A stretch of DNA of 35,271 bases from Pseudomonadota bacterium (GCA_022573655.1 JACZTO010000009.1:30561-65831); one strand, 5' to 3'; positions 18,385-28,174 are shown, counted from the stretch's first letter. Notes: a model not told the origin generated them from the sequence alone. Made by a program: numbers and translations.

Positions 18385-19488
18385 ATGCGCATCCTTCTTG
18401 TCTTGGGGATTCCAGGTCTCGCAATCGTTTTAGTGATCGCGATGCTGGGAATGCGCCATGAACCGCCCAAAAAGGAACGGGATACTCTCGACCCGCTTGT
18501 CGCTGTCACCGAGCTGGTGCCTATGACAACCAACTTTGAGGTTCGCAGCCAGGGCACGGTTCGCCCTTTGACCGAAACGGTATTGGGGGCCGAAGTATCC
18601 GGAACGATTATCGATATCTCACCGAAGTTCGTCTCCGGCGGTGTCTTTCGGGCCAACGAAGAGCTTTTGCGGATTGATCCGAGCAACTATTCGGTTGCGG
18701 TCGACCAGGCTGTAGCACTGGTCAGGCAACGCCAGATCGAATTCGACGGCGCCAGGAAACTCAAGAGTCAGGGCTATCGCGCCGAGTCAGAATACGCATC
18801 AGCAGCTGCTGTGCTTGCCTCTGCAAAGGCTGAATTGGTGCGTGCCAATCGAAATCTGGAGCGGACACACATTCGCCTGCCTTACGAGGGTATCGTGCGC
18901 AGCAAAGAAGTGGATCTGGGGCAATTCGTAGGTCTCGGAACTCGGTTAGGAGTGGTTTTCGCCACCGATTACGCGGAAGTCCGGCTGCCTTTAACGGATC
19001 TCGACCTGGCGTTCGTCGATCTGCCCGGCGCGGCTGACTTAATGGCCTCGGGACGCGTCGACGGACCAGCTGTGACTCTGACCGCTATTCAGAAAGGTCG
19101 TCCCGAGTCCTGGGCGGCAAGAATTGTACGCACGGAGGGTGTTGTTGATGAGAATAGTCGCGTGACCTATGCCGTCGCGCGCATCAAAGACCCATACGCG
19201 CTGCGCACTGATGGCAAGGTACTTCCGGTTGGCACATTTGTCGCCGCCATCATTCAAGGTATGGTTGCCGAAGACGTGATGCGGGTTCCGCGGAGCGCCG
19301 TTCGTGGGTCCGACGAGCTTGTTTTTGTGACTGAAGACAACAAAATTCAAATTCGAAGCGTTGAGATCATTCGTTCGGATTCGGAATACTCCTATTTCCG
19401 CGTTGGGGCGAGCGCGGGCGAGCGTATTGTCGTCTCTGCGTTTGAATCTCCCATCAATGGAATGACGGTACGCACGGAAGAGAGATGA
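18385..19488 (+). CDS. RND efflux membrane-fusion (adaptor) protein
   Basis: 367 residues. The ATG at 18385 has GAGGAT about nine bases upstream. A hydrophobic N-terminus (3-23) serves as uncleaved anchor or signal. The adaptor layout follows: first half of the lipoyl domain (V-R-S-Q-G-T-V-R-P and A-E-V-S-G-T-I), a short helical hairpin (A-V-A-L-V-R-Q-R-Q to A-K-A-E-L-V-R-A-N-R-N-L-E), second lipoyl half (T-H-I-R-L-P-Y-E-G-I-V-R), then beta-barrel and membrane-proximal domains. The hairpin is short, as in adaptors that bridge to TolC with little extension. The ATGA overlap with the pump gene makes the pair one operon. No outer-membrane TolC gene is present here. Confidence 0.93.
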   Translation: MRILLVLGIPGLAIVLVIAMLGMRHEPPKKERDTLDPLVAVTELVPMTTNFEVRSQGTVRPLTETVLGAEVSGTIIDISPKFVSGGVFRANEELLRIDPSNYSVAVDQAVALVRQRQIEFDGARKLKSQGYRAESEYASAAAVLASAKAELVRANRNLERTHIRLPYEGIVRSKEVDLGQFVGLGTRLGVVFATDYAEVRLPLTDLDLAFVDLPGAADLMASGRVDGPAVTLTAIQKGRPESWAARIVRTEGVVDENSRVTYAVARIKDPYALRTDGKVLPVGTFVAAIIQGMVAEDVMRVPRSAVRGSDELVFVTEDNKIQIRSVEIIRSDSEYSYFRVGASAGERIVVSAFESPINGMTVRTEER

Positions 19489-22400
19489 ACCGACCGGGCA
19501 AAACAGACGAGAAAGGCATCATCGCGTGGTTTGCAGCAAATCATGTTGCAGCGAATCTGTTGATGTTGTTTATCGTCGTCGCCGGAATAATTTCGATATT
19601 TACGATTCGTAAACAGACCACGCCGGATTTCGAACTCAACACTATCCAGGTGCGGGTTGCATACCTGGGTGCGGCGCCGCAAGAGGTCGAAGAGGGTGTC
19701 GTTGTCAAAGTCGAAGAGGCGATCCAGGACGTCAAGGGAATCGTCAAGCTGACGGGTCGCGCCACTGAAGGAAGCGGTACCGTTACAGTAGAAGTTGCGT
19801 CGAGCGCCGATATTAATGAAGTCTTGAACGAGATCAAGACCCGGGTCGATGCGATTTCAACGTTTCCCGGGCTCACAGAAAAACCTGTTATCTACAAGCA
19901 AGAAATTCCGATCCACGTTGTTTTCCTTGCGATTCACGGGGCTCTGGACGAATTCTCACGCAAGTCGATCGCGCATGAAGTGCGCGACGAACTGATGCAG
20001 TTGCCAGCCGTATCCACGGTGGAGTTTCTGGGCGACCGGCCTTATGAAATCAGTATTCAGGTATCCGAACATGTACTGCGACAGTACAACTTGACGATGA
20101 GCGAGATTTCACAAGCTATCAAGAACTCGTCAGTCGACATGCCAGGCGGCACGATCAAATCTGACAGCGGCGACATTCTGTTGCGGACCGAGGGACAAGT
20201 TTATACCGGTCAGGATTTTGGCTCACTTGTATTGCGGACCTTTCCTGACGGCACACGGCTTATCTTAAGTGACATTGCCAATATTACTGATGGTTTCGTC
20301 GAAACGGATGGCTACGGGCGTTTCGACGGCGAACGTACTGCGACTCTGCGTGTGCTCGCGAGCGGAGAGCAAAACGAACTGACGACTGCGGCGGCCGTTA
20401 GAAAATATGTTGCAGAGAAATCGTTGACGCTACCCGACGGCGTAAAAATGGATATCTGGATCGACCGCTCACATTATCTCAAAGGGCGGCTGCAGATGAT
20501 GGGCGGCAACATGTGGCAGGGTGCGCTACTGGTTTTCATCATATTGTCGATGTTCTTGCGCATGAAAGTGGCCATGTGGGTCGTAGTCGGTATTCCAATA
20601 ACGTTCATGGGCGCGATGGCGTTGATGCCCTACGGTCCCTGGCCTGTGACTATCAATATGATGAGCCTGTTCGGCTTCATCATTGTTCTCGGCATCGTTG
20701 TCGATGATGCAATTATTATTGGCGAGAGTGTTTATACGAAAATACGGGCTGACGGTCATACGCTCGACAATGTTATTCGTGGCGCGCACGAAGTTGCGAT
20801 ACCGGCGACATTCGGGGTACTCACGACGATTGCAGCGTTCGCGCCGTTACTGTTTATTGGTGGTATCGCGGGGCCGTTCTTCGAGGCTATATCAATGGTT
20901 GTTGTGCTCTGCCTGTTTTTTTCACTGGTTGAGTCCAAACTAATATTGCCTGCGCATCTGGTCCACGCAAACATCAAACCGATCGATGAAGAGGATCTTT
21001 TTAACCCACAGCGGCATATCGGGATTTGGGAGAGAATTCCGCGTGTTTTTCTACGCTTTCAGCGTCGTGTCCAACACGGATTGGCTGCGCTGATCGAGAA
21101 TTGGTACCGGCCATGGCTGGAGCGTGTCGTGGACAATCGCGGACTGACGACTTCGATCTTTGTAGCCATGTTGATATTGACTTTCGGTGCATTGGCGAGC
21201 GGATTCGTGAAGTTCGAGATTTTTCCGGATCAACCCAGCGATTTTCTCCGCGTAGATCTTGAAATGCAGGCCGGGTCTCCGCCAAGCGAGCGTAGCAGGG
21301 TGCTTGGCATACTCGAAGATACCGTTCTCCAAATGAACGCCGAATACGTTGCGGAGCATCCGGATACGTTACCCATGCTGCAGCATGTTGGCGCATTTAC
21401 GCGTGGCGAAAACAGTGCCGTAATCTTTGTTGAAATGCCGCAGTCTGAGGACCGACCCTTTAACGGTGACGATATCACCAGGATCTGGCGCGAGCGTGTC
21501 GGTGAGATTGCAGGCGTCAAGGAAATGGATTTCAATGATGCCGACCACTTTGGTGGAGGGCCACCCTTGAGTTTTCGCCTGAGCGGTGAGAATTACACCG
21601 TTCTGGAAGCTGCGGCTGCCGATCTCGAGGATGAACTTGCAGAATACGCCGGCATTTATGACATTCGAAATTCAGCCGATACTGGCGGCGAAGAGATACG
21701 CCTGAAAATCAAGCCGGAGGCGGAGGCGCTCGGGTTAACCATGTCGTCATTAGGGCGCCAGGTGAGACAGGCGTTTTATGGCGAAGAAGCGCAGCGAATT
21801 CAACGTGGCAAAGACGAATTAAAGGTCATGGTGCGTTACCCGCGTTCGGAGCGTCGCTCGATTGCGGATCTGGAAAACATGCGGATACGGACGCCGAATG
21901 GTGATGAAGTCCCGTTCAGTGCGGTGGCCGACATGTCGTTTGGTATAGGGTATTCGAGCATTTCACGACTCAATCGCAGCCGGACAGTTACCGTCTCCGC
22001 TGACATAGACACTGAAATTGTCGAATCGGCGGAGATCGTAAAGACGATTTCCGAGGAGTTCATTCCCGAGCTTCTGGCCCGACATCCAGGTGTCAGTTAT
22101 GGATTGGAGGGTGCGAGTCAGGAGCAGGTCAACCTGATTAGAAATTTGAGCATTGCGTCATTGGCCGCGCTGTTCCTGATTTATGCGCTGATTGCAATTC
22201 CCCTTCATTCTTATAGTCAGCCCTTGATTATCATGTCCGTGATTCCCTTTGGGATGATCGGCGCGGTCATTGGCCATGTCATCATGGGCAGGTCCGTCAG
22301 TATGTTTTCGCTTTTCGGCCTGGTTGCGCTTGCGGGTGTTGTTGTCAATGACAGTCTTATCATGATCGATTTCATCAACAAAGCCCGTGAGAAGGGCATG

Positions 22401-22679
22401 GAACTCAAACAAGCGGTGATCGAATCTGGAACGAAACGCTTTCGGGCGATCATCCTGACGTCGATAACCACCGCGGCCGGACTAATGCCGATCATGCTGG
22501 AGGGCAGCCTGCAAGCTCAGTCAGTAATCCCGATGGCGATCTCGCTGAGCTTCGGTATCATATTTGCAACCGTTATTACGCTGTTCCTGATTCCGTCGCT
22601 TTATATGCTGCAGGTCGACTTCTTCGCACGCATGCGACAATTCAAGGGGTGGTTGCTGAGTCCTTTACACAGTGCATGA
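19485..22679 (+). CDS. RND efflux pump permease (AcrB/HAE1-like)
   Basis: 1064 residues, full length. The protein has TM1 near 24-44, a large periplasmic loop, TM2-6, TM7, a second loop and TM8-12. The proton-relay acidic pair is present in TM4 as D407 and D408 (G-I-V-V-D-D-A-I-I-I-G-E), the same numbers as in AcrB, so it should be a proton-driven antiporter. The second-half counterpart is V-A-L-A-G-V-V-V-N-D-S-L-I-M-I-D-F. The sequence is closest in style to the many environmental HAE1-like RND pumps rather than AcrB itself; the substrate is unknown. It begins inside the adaptor stop (ATGA) and overlaps rarD by eight bases. Confidence 0.95.
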   Translation: MNRPGKTDEKGIIAWFAANHVAANLLMLFIVVAGIISIFTIRKQTTPDFELNTIQVRVAYLGAAPQEVEEGVVVKVEEAIQDVKGIVKLTGRATEGSGTVTVEVASSADINEVLNEIKTRVDAISTFPGLTEKPVIYKQEIPIHVVFLAIHGALDEFSRKSIAHEVRDELMQLPAVSTVEFLGDRPYEISIQVSEHVLRQYNLTMSEISQAIKNSSVDMPGGTIKSDSGDILLRTEGQVYTGQDFGSLVLRTFPDGTRLILSDIANITDGFVETDGYGRFDGERTATLRVLASGEQNELTTAAAVRKYVAEKSLTLPDGVKMDIWIDRSHYLKGRLQMMGGNMWQGALLVFIILSMFLRMKVAMWVVVGIPITFMGAMALMPYGPWPVTINMMSLFGFIIVLGIVVDDAIIIGESVYTKIRADGHTLDNVIRGAHEVAIPATFGVLTTIAAFAPLLFIGGIAGPFFEAISMVVVLCLFFSLVESKLILPAHLVHANIKPIDEEDLFNPQRHIGIWERIPRVFLRFQRRVQHGLAALIENWYRPWLERVVDNRGLTTSIFVAMLILTFGALASGFVKFEIFPDQPSDFLRVDLEMQAGSPPSERSRVLGILEDTVLQMNAEYVAEHPDTLPMLQHVGAFTRGENSAVIFVEMPQSEDRPFNGDDITRIWRERVGEIAGVKEMDFNDADHFGGGPPLSFRLSGENYTVLEAAAADLEDELAEYAGIYDIRNSADTGGEEIRLKIKPEAEALGLTMSSLGRQVRQAFYGEEAQRIQRGKDELKVMVRYPRSERRSIADLENMRIRTPNGDEVPFSAVADMSFGIGYSSISRLNRSRTVTVSADIDTEIVESAEIVKTISEEFIPELLARHPGVSYGLEGASQEQVNLIRNLSIASLAALFLIYALIAIPLHSYSQPLIIMSVIPFGMIGAVIGHVIMGRSVSMFSLFGLVALAGVVVNDSLIMIDFINKAREKGMELKQAVIESGTKRFRAIILTSITTAAGLMPIMLEGSLQAQSVIPMAISLSFGIIFATVITLFLIPSLYMLQVDFFARMRQFKGWLLSPLHSA

Positions 22680-23580
22680 TCGGAGCGCACGCGAAGGCGT
22701 GATCATCGGTTTACTGGCCTACACCATGTGGGGCCTGTTTCCGGTCTATTTCAAAATTCTTGATTCGGTAAATCCAATCGAGATGCTGGCACACAGGGTC
22801 CTCTGGGCAGTGCCCTTTGGTGCTCTGATAATCTCTTGGCGCAGGCAATGGCCCGAAATTCGGCAGGTATTGACAGACAAGACGACGCTGGGCTGGCTGT
22901 GTCTTGCGGCATTGGCGATTTCGGTTAACTGGCTGATTTATATCTGGGCCGTACAAAACGAACAAATTTTCGAAACAAGTCTTGGTTATTACATCAACCC
23001 GCTGATGTATGTGCTGGCGGGCGTTGTTCTTCTTGGAGAACGGCTGCGGCGATTACAATTATTTGCGGTCGTGCTGGCCTTTGTCGGAGTGATGATTCTA
23101 ACGATAAGCGGTGGCGAATTGCCCTGGGTATCAATATCGCTGGCCCTGTTGTTCACGCTGTACGGAACCATACGCAAGCAGATTGCGGTCGGCGCAATGC
23201 CGGGACTGTTCATCGAGATAATGATGCTATTGCCATTTGCACTGATCTGGATGCTTTGGCTGCTCGCGAATAGTCAGGCATCTTTCGCCAGTGGCGACCT
23301 GACAATTTCGTCGCTGTTAATACTCGCAGGGCCGATAACGGTCCTGCCATTGCTGTGCTTTGCTGTTGCTGCGAGACGCCTGCCATTGACGACGATCGGC
23401 TTCATTCAGTTCCTGGCGCCAACACTTCAGCTTGGTATTGGCATCTACTATGGTGAGCACCTCACCACAGCCCACCTGTTTTGTTTCGGGTTTATTTGGG
23501 CGGCGGTTGCATTCTTCAGCGTTGATGCAATTATCGCGGGAAAGAAAAAGCCCCTGCAGGAAGAACCTGCAGAGGCTTGA
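22672..23580 (+). CDS. rarD: RarD-type EamA permease
   Basis: 302 residues, ten hydrophobic segments in two EamA repeats. The RarD hallmark start is present (G-L-L-A-Y-T-M-W-G-L-F-P-V-Y-F-K near 13-28), with H-R-V-L-W-A near 42 and E-T-S-L-G-Y-Y-I-N-P-L near 98. RarD proteins are named for a chloramphenicol-sensitivity phenotype; the true substrate is unknown. The start is GTG at 22672, inside the end of the pump gene (8-base overlap), so it is the third gene of the RND operon. The final codons (about 23552-23578) contain an imperfect inverted repeat around CTGCAGG that could help end transcription. Confidence 0.92.
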   Translation: MHDRSAREGVIIGLLAYTMWGLFPVYFKILDSVNPIEMLAHRVLWAVPFGALIISWRRQWPEIRQVLTDKTTLGWLCLAALAISVNWLIYIWAVQNEQIFETSLGYYINPLMYVLAGVVLLGERLRRLQLFAVVLAFVGVMILTISGGELPWVSISLALLFTLYGTIRKQIAVGAMPGLFIEIMMLLPFALIWMLWLLANSQASFASGDLTISSLLILAGPITVLPLLCFAVAARRLPLTTIGFIQFLAPTLQLGIGIYYGEHLTTAHLFCFGFIWAAVAFFSVDAIIAGKKKPLQEEPAEA

Positions 23581-23603
23581 TCATGTTTGAGCGGTGGGGA
23601 TAT

Positions 23604-23713
23604 TAGGGGGACAGTGACCCTAACTCCCTTAATTATTCGTGGGCATAGTGGCCCAAGTTTAGAGGAGTTAGGGTCACTGTCCCCTAGTTAGGGTCACTGT
23701 CCCCCCTAACTCC
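23604..23713. repeat. Nested inverted-repeat element with three copies of a ~20-bp unit
   Basis: GGGGACAGTGACCCTAACTC is found at 23607-23626 and its reverse complement at 23665-23684 (the perfect match runs to 21 bp). A third copy, in the second orientation, covers about 23686-23704, and a short fourth piece CCTAACTCC lies at 23705-23713. Between the first two arms a small stem TGGGC/GCCCA (23640-23655) sits at the centre. This looks like a non-coding mobile palindrome (REP/BIME or MITE-like) mobilised in trans; no transposase gene is present. Confidence 0.75.
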
Positions 23714-23717
23714 ATAC

Positions 23718-23744
23718 ATTCGCGCGCAAGGCGCGCTCCTACGA
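23718..23744. repeat. REP-like hairpin just after the fusA stop codon
   Basis: ATTCGCGCGCAAGGCGCGCT continues into CCTACGA. GCGCGC at 23722-23727 pairs with GCGCGC at 23731-23736 around AAG, with a GTAGGAG-type head on the minus strand. This head plus GC hairpin is the layout of REP sequences of Pseudomonas and Xanthomonadales. It begins at the base next to the EF-G stop codon, where it could stabilise or terminate that mRNA. Confidence 0.7.
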
Positions 23745-25835
23745 CTATTTTTTGGCTTTTCTTTCCTGGGCTTCCTTGATGACCTCGTCGGCGACGTTCT
23801 GCGGACAAGGCGAGTAATGCGAGAATTCCATCGAGAACTGCCCGCGACCAGACGTCAACGTACGTAGCTGACCGATGTAACCGAACATGTCGGCCAACGG
23901 TGCATCCGCCTTGACGCGCACACCGGTAGGACCGGCGTCTTGCGACTTGATCATGCCGCGGCGACGATTGAGGTCACCGATAACATCACCGACATTGTCT
24001 TCGGGGGTGAAGACATCGACCTTCATGATTGGCTCCAAGAGCTGCGGTCCAGCTTTCGGCACCGACTGTCGGTAGGCAGCCTTAGTTGCGATCTCAAATG
24101 CAAGCGCCGAGGAGTCAACTGCGTGGTAGGCGCCATCCAGCAGCGTGAATTTGACATCCAGTAGCGGATAACCCGCCAATGTGCCTTCTACCATGCAACT
24201 GCGGAATGCTTTCTCGATCGCGCTCCAGTACTCACGCGGCACGTTGCCGCCCGTTACCTTGGACTCGAACTCGTAGCCGGCGTTTTTCTCAGCCGGCTCG
24301 ATCTGGTAGACGATCTTGCCGTACTGACCGGAACCACCTGATTGCTTCTTGTGCGTATAGACGTCTTCGATCTTTTTTGTGATCGTCTCACGGTAGGCAA
24401 CCTGCGGCTTACCCATCTCAACGTCAACATTGTGCGTGCGACGCAGTATGTCGACCTTGATGTCCAGGTGCAGTTCGCCCATGCCTTTGATCAGCGTTTC
24501 GCCAGAATCCTCATCCGTGGCAACATGGAATGAGGGGTCTTCCTGCACCATCTTGTTCAGGGCAACGCCCATTTTCTCGGTGCCAGCCTTGTCTTTCGGC
24601 GTAATTGCGATAGAAATTACAGGTTCCGGGAATACCATCGGCTCAAGTGTCGCCGGGTGATCGGGGTCCGCCAGAGTATGGCCCGTGCGCGTGTTCTTCA
24701 TGCCGAGGAGGGCGACGATGTCACCCGCCTGGGCCGAATCGAGCTCAATGCGAGTATCAGCGTGCATTTCGACAATACGCCCGATACGTTCGTTCTTGCC
24801 GGTGAACGTATTCAGAACGCTGTCGCCTTTCTTCAATGTGCCAGAATAAACGCGCGTAAAGGTCAGGGCGCCGAAACGGTCATCCATTATCTTGAACGCC
24901 AGCGCCCGCAATGGTTTACGCGGATCGACCTCCGCGAAGCCTCCCGTCTCATTGCCTTCGAGATCGATTTCCGGCTGAGGTTTCACTTCTGTCGGATCCG
25001 GCAGATAGTCAACAATTGCATTAAGAATGTTCTGTATACCTTTGTTTTTAAAGGCAGCACCACAGTAAGTCGGAAAGAAATCGAGCGCGATAGTGCCCTT
25101 GCGGATACAACGCTTGAGATCTTCGATTGACGGCTCTTCGCCTTCCAGATACTGCTCCAGCAGATCGTCATCCTGTTCCACAGCTGTCTCGACCAGCTTT
25201 TCACGCCATTCTTCAACCAGGTCCGTCATGTCATCCGGAACGTCACCGATTTCATACGATTCGGGATCACTGGCATCCTTCCAGATCCATGACTTGCGGG
25301 TCAGGAGATCAACGACCCCGACGAAGTCATCCTCGATACCAATTGGCAATACCATGACAACCGGATTCGCGGCCAGGACTTTCTTGATTTGCTCAACGAC
25401 GCGAAAGAATTCCGCGCCAATGCGGTCCATTTTGTTGACGAAAATAATGCGTGCAACTTCTGAGTCGTTGGCGTAACGCCAGTTCGTCTCAGATTGCGGT
25501 TCTACGCCGCCTGAGCCACAGAAAACACCTACACCGCCATCCAGAACCTTCAGCGAACGGTAGACCTCGATGGTGAAATCGACGTGTCCGGGCGTGTCAA
25601 TAATATTCAGGCGATGTTTATCCCATTCGCAGCTGGTAGCAGCGGCTTGAATCGTGATACCGCGCTCCTGCTCCTGGTCCATGAAGTCCGTTGTGGCTTC
25701 GCCATCGTGGACTTCACCGGTCTTATGAATCTTGCCGGTCAGCTTGAGGATGCGTTCCGTCGTCGTCGTCTTGCCCGCGTCTACGTGGGCAAAAATGCCG
25801 ATATTTCGGTAAAGGCTAAGGTCTTTGTATTCCAT
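23745..25835 (-). CDS. fusA: Elongation factor G (second-type EF-G, outside a str operon)
   Basis: 696 residues from the ATG at 25835; a TTG at 25868 would extend it without similarity. EF-G is the GTPase that translocates the ribosome and helps recycle it. The G domain is complete: [12 protein letters not shown] (G1), R-G-I-T-I-Q (switch I end), D-T-P-G-H-V-D-F (G3) and N-K-M-D (G4). Domains II-V follow, ending [15 protein letters not shown]. No rpsL, rpsG or tuf is adjacent, and the sequence style recalls the second EF-G of Pseudomonas and Vibrio (FusB/EF-G2), so a canonical fusA probably exists elsewhere. The Shine-Dalgarno is weak (GAG eight bases upstream). A REP-like hairpin follows the stop. 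Confidence 0.95.
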   Translation of the reverse strand: MEYKDLSLYRNIGIFAHVDAGKTTTTERILKLTGKIHKTGEVHDGEATTDFMDQEQERGITIQAAATSCEWDKHRLNIIDTPGHVDFTIEVYRSLKVLDGGVGVFCGSGGVEPQSETNWRYANDSEVARIIFVNKMDRIGAEFFRVVEQIKKVLAANPVVMVLPIGIEDDFVGVVDLLTRKSWIWKDASDPESYEIGDVPDDMTDLVEEWREKLVETAVEQDDDLLEQYLEGEEPSIEDLKRCIRKGTIALDFFPTYCGAAFKNKGIQNILNAIVDYLPDPTEVKPQPEIDLEGNETGGFAEVDPRKPLRALAFKIMDDRFGALTFTRVYSGTLKKGDSVLNTFTGKNERIGRIVEMHADTRIELDSAQAGDIVALLGMKNTRTGHTLADPDHPATLEPMVFPEPVISIAITPKDKAGTEKMGVALNKMVQEDPSFHVATDEDSGETLIKGMGELHLDIKVDILRRTHNVDVEMGKPQVAYRETITKKIEDVYTHKKQSGGSGQYGKIVYQIEPAEKNAGYEFESKVTGGNVPREYWSAIEKAFRSCMVEGTLAGYPLLDVKFTLLDGAYHAVDSSALAFEIATKAAYRQSVPKAGPQLLEPIMKVDVFTPEDNVGDVIGDLNRRRGMIKSQDAGPTGVRVKADAPLADMFGYIGQLRTLTSGRGQFSMEFSHYSPCPQNVADEVIKEAQERKAKK

Positions 25836-26127
25836 GTTGCAACTCTGTTGTTCTGTTCCTGGCACCAACCCCTGGTTTCGCCATACCGCTTGCTGCTCTC
25901 ACAGCCTTGCTAAAGCGAGAACCCGGCAATACAAACAGGGTGGGTGCACGTAAATCCTTGCCGATCCTTGAGGCTCTCCCGGCAGCTGGTGCAGCGCTGC
26001 AAATTGGGCAGGATGGGCGTTCGGGCGCGGATAATAGCAGTGACTAGCGCCCTAGACCAGCGAAATTACCGGCGCCACCCTGGTGCACTCTCCTGTGTCC
26101 AGGTTTAGTTAATAATTCAATGCCTTA
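25836..26127. other. Intergenic region upstream of EF-G
   Basis: This 292-bp region between EF-G and the zinc protease gene, both on the minus strand, should hold the EF-G promoter and leader. I see a perfect 12-bp palindrome TGCAGCGCTGCA at 25990-26001 but no clear -35/-10 pair and no convincing open frame. Confidence 0.4.
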
Positions 26128-26811
26128 TCAGCGGCGCAGGATGGCGAGCCATCTTGCAATATTGAGCAAGCTCATCAGCGACGCTGACACGTAAGTGAGG
26201 GCGGCTGCGGTCAACAGTCGGTGCGCGTGCGGCTTGTCGGCGGCTTTCAAGATGCCGTGTTCTTCGAGCATGGGCAACGCCCGCTTGAAACTCGCGTCAA
26301 ATTCGGTCGGTAAAGTGATGAAATGGATGAGCGCCGATGTTCCAAGCGTTAACATGCCGGCTGCAAACATGAGTAGTCCCAGGGCAGGGACACGAGTAAA
26401 AAAGCCGAGAAAAGGCGATATCATCAGTATGCCCGCGCCTATTTTCTCCATGCCGCTTGTTGCCCTCACCAGTCGCGTACGCCAACGCAGAGGCGCAAAG
26501 TGACTTTGGTCCTGCAATGCATGGCCAACTTCATGAGCGGCAACTGTGATGGCGGTTAGCGAGTGCCCGTCGAACTTGTCCGGCGTCAGGCGCACGGCTT
26601 TTTCGACAGGGTCGTAATGATCACCGAGCTCGCTAGCTTCAACGGCGACCGACTCAAGGCTGTGTTTATCCAACAGATGTCGGGCCAGTTCTGCGCCTGT
26701 CCCGGAATAGCGATCCGCAGGTTGGCTGTATTTTTTGAGCACTCGCTGCACCCAAATGCTGGGCCCGAAAATGATCAGCAAGACGACGATGACGATGATG
26801 ATGTAGGCCAT
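26128..26811 (-). CDS. Membrane zinc metallopeptidase, YugP/PF04298 family
   Basis: 227 residues from the ATG at 26811 (M-A-Y-I-I-I-V-I-V-V); a GTG at 26844 would add 11. A first hydrophobic helix (3-22) is followed by a soluble part with the zinc-binding motif A-A-H-E-V-G-H-A-L-Q (H93, E94, H97), then membrane segments at about 120-145, 147-170 and 205-222. The E-F-D-A-S segment near 180 fits the third zinc ligand. This is the normal YugP size and layout. Its substrate is unknown. It is probably a single-gene unit, divergent from the tandem-paralogue operon. Confidence 0.92.
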   Translation of the reverse strand: MAYIIIVIVVLLIIFGPSIWVQRVLKKYSQPADRYSGTGAELARHLLDKHSLESVAVEASELGDHYDPVEKAVRLTPDKFDGHSLTAITVAAHEVGHALQDQSHFAPLRWRTRLVRATSGMEKIGAGILMISPFLGFFTRVPALGLLMFAAGMLTLGTSALIHFITLPTEFDASFKRALPMLEEHGILKAADKPHAHRLLTAAALTYVSASLMSLLNIARWLAILRR

Positions 26812-26952
26812 CGGGATATCGTAGCGCGGTTTGCGCAGCAACACCCCGCTGAACGCCAGTTCAGGTTTCGTTCAGTACCAAGTCCGTAGAGTTGGTGTAT
26901 AAAGTACTTGAGAGCTTGGCAAAAAAACACAAACTGCTCAAGTCTAGGGATG

Positions 26953-26984
26953 GACCGGACATCGTCCGGCGATAAAGGGAGAAG
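26953..26984 (+). promoter_or_regulatory. Leader hairpin and ribosome site before the paralogue operon
   Basis: CCGGAC (26954-26959) pairs with GTCCGG around ATC, just upstream of the GGGAGAAG ribosome site of the first paralogue. Further up, ACTTGAG (26906-26912) and CTCAAGT (26937-26943) form a 7-bp inverted repeat that could be an operator. I do not see a good sigma-70 promoter; TATAAA at 26898-26903 is a possible -10 without a matching -35. Confidence 0.35.
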
Positions 26985-26987
26985 AAA

Positions 26988-27602
26988 ATGAAGCGGACCG
27001 TACTCGCACTTTTCATTAGCGTGACCTTATTTGGCAGTGATATTGTGCTGGCGGCCAAATCCGAATGTAAGATCGCACAAGATTCCGTTGACGATTTTAC
27101 TCATGAACACGTGGTGGTTACCGAATGGGAGGGACTTAGTCATCCCGTTCGTCCGGGCGGGAGAGAAATGACTGGCTTCGTGTCGGCCGTATCTAACGGG
27201 GACGGCCATTTTCTTCGCGTGAATATAGAACACTTTTGGTCCAAGAGGACTCTTCCGACTGAAGACGACATGCAGAACTCGATTTCTGTTGCGGAGGGAG
27301 CTGAACTTCTGGTCGCGATGGTCGATGGATCGGTGGTCACGCTGCAAGCATCCAAGGCAACGGTTGGCAAGACGACGATTGAAGATAGACCAAAGCCACA
27401 CTCTGGCGATAGCTTTTGGCTTATGACGAAAGCAACTGCTCACTACGCGTTGAACGATGCCAACGAGCAGGTGTTAACAGCTCAAGGTTCAAAAGCCTTG
27501 CGAATGACAACCGAATCCGGAAACCGCGATTTGCGCTTTTATAGCAAGAGCTTTGACGAGATTTCGAGAGTCATTAAGTGCGTCACGGGAGCAATGAAAT
27601 GA
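26988..27602 (+). CDS. Exported two-cysteine protein, tandem paralogue 1 of 4
   Basis: 204 residues; no known family recognised. A Sec signal peptide covers 1-22 (M-K-R-T-V-L-A-L-F, ending V-L-A-A). The mature protein has exactly two cysteines: one in S-E-C-K directly after cleavage and one in I-K-C-V seven residues from the end, suited to a terminal disulfide. The shared core motif is L-P-T-E-D-D-M, then V-A-E-G-A-E-L-L-V-A-M-V-D-G-S-V-V-T-L (about 89-118), followed by A-H-Y-A-L near 153 and F-D-E-I-S-R-V-I-K-C at the end. The ATG has GGGAGAAG upstream. The stop overlaps the next start (ATGA). A periplasmic or outer-membrane-associated role is inferred from the signal peptide only. Confidence 0.85.
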   Translation: MKRTVLALFISVTLFGSDIVLAAKSECKIAQDSVDDFTHEHVVVTEWEGLSHPVRPGGREMTGFVSAVSNGDGHFLRVNIEHFWSKRTLPTEDDMQNSISVAEGAELLVAMVDGSVVTLQASKATVGKTTIEDRPKPHSGDSFWLMTKATAHYALNDANEQVLTAQGSKALRMTTESGNRDLRFYSKSFDEISRVIKCVTGAMK

Positions 27603-28174
27603 AACGGAATCTAATTGTTATTTTCGCAATTACGACGCTGTTGAGTGGTGAAGCCGTGTTGGCCGCCAAGTGCAAATTTCGGGAAGACATGGACGACATG
27701 TTTAGCGGCGCTCCCACGCTGCGAACGGCATGGAATAAGAATGATGGCGTCATATCGGCAGTAAAAGAACCTGGTGAGCAGTGGTTGGAGGTCAAGGTTT
27801 CGTACACTAGAAAATCCAAATTCTTACCAACGCAAGCAGAACTGAATACTGCAATGGTCGTGGCAAAAGGCGCGAACCTCGAAGTCACGCTTAAGGACGG
27901 GTCGATCGTCGAACTGCCGGCGCTTGAAATGGTGAAGGGTTCGACAAGAATCGGGTATCCGTATCAGGGTGGAAATAATGACTACGCGACCTTCGTTAGA
28001 TTGACGCCTCGCTACGTGCTAAGCGAAAGTGCGATCAGCGCTCTGGGTGCGCAAAACGCCACAAGAGTTCGGGTTCACGGCCAGAATCAGCACCAGGATA
28101 TTACGATTCCAAAAAGGGGATTCAAGCAGATCAAGGAGGCGGTTACTTGCCTACGACAGGGAGAATCAAAATGA
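27599..28174 (+). CDS. Exported two-cysteine protein, tandem paralogue 2 of 4
   Basis: 191 residues; unknown function. The signal peptide (1-22, M-K-R-N-L-I-V-I-F, ending V-L-A-A) is similar to that of paralogue 1. The two mature cysteines lie in A-A-K-C-K-F and near the end in E-A-V-T-C-L. The common motif is L-P-T-Q-A-E-L-N, then V-A-K-G-A-N-L-E-V-T-L-K-D-G-S-I-V-E-L, followed by P-R-Y-V-L and R-V-R-V. The ATG at 27599 sits in ATGA overlap with the previous stop and has GGGAG seven bases upstream; an earlier in-frame ATG at 27578 lies inside gene 1 and is rejected. It is shorter than paralogue 1 between the motif and the C-terminal block. Confidence 0.85.
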   Translation: MKRNLIVIFAITTLLSGEAVLAAKCKFREDMDDMFSGAPTLRTAWNKNDGVISAVKEPGEQWLEVKVSYTRKSKFLPTQAELNTAMVVAKGANLEVTLKDGSIVELPALEMVKGSTRIGYPYQGGNNDYATFVRLTPRYVLSESAISALGAQNATRVRVHGQNQHQDITIPKRGFKQIKEAVTCLRQGESK

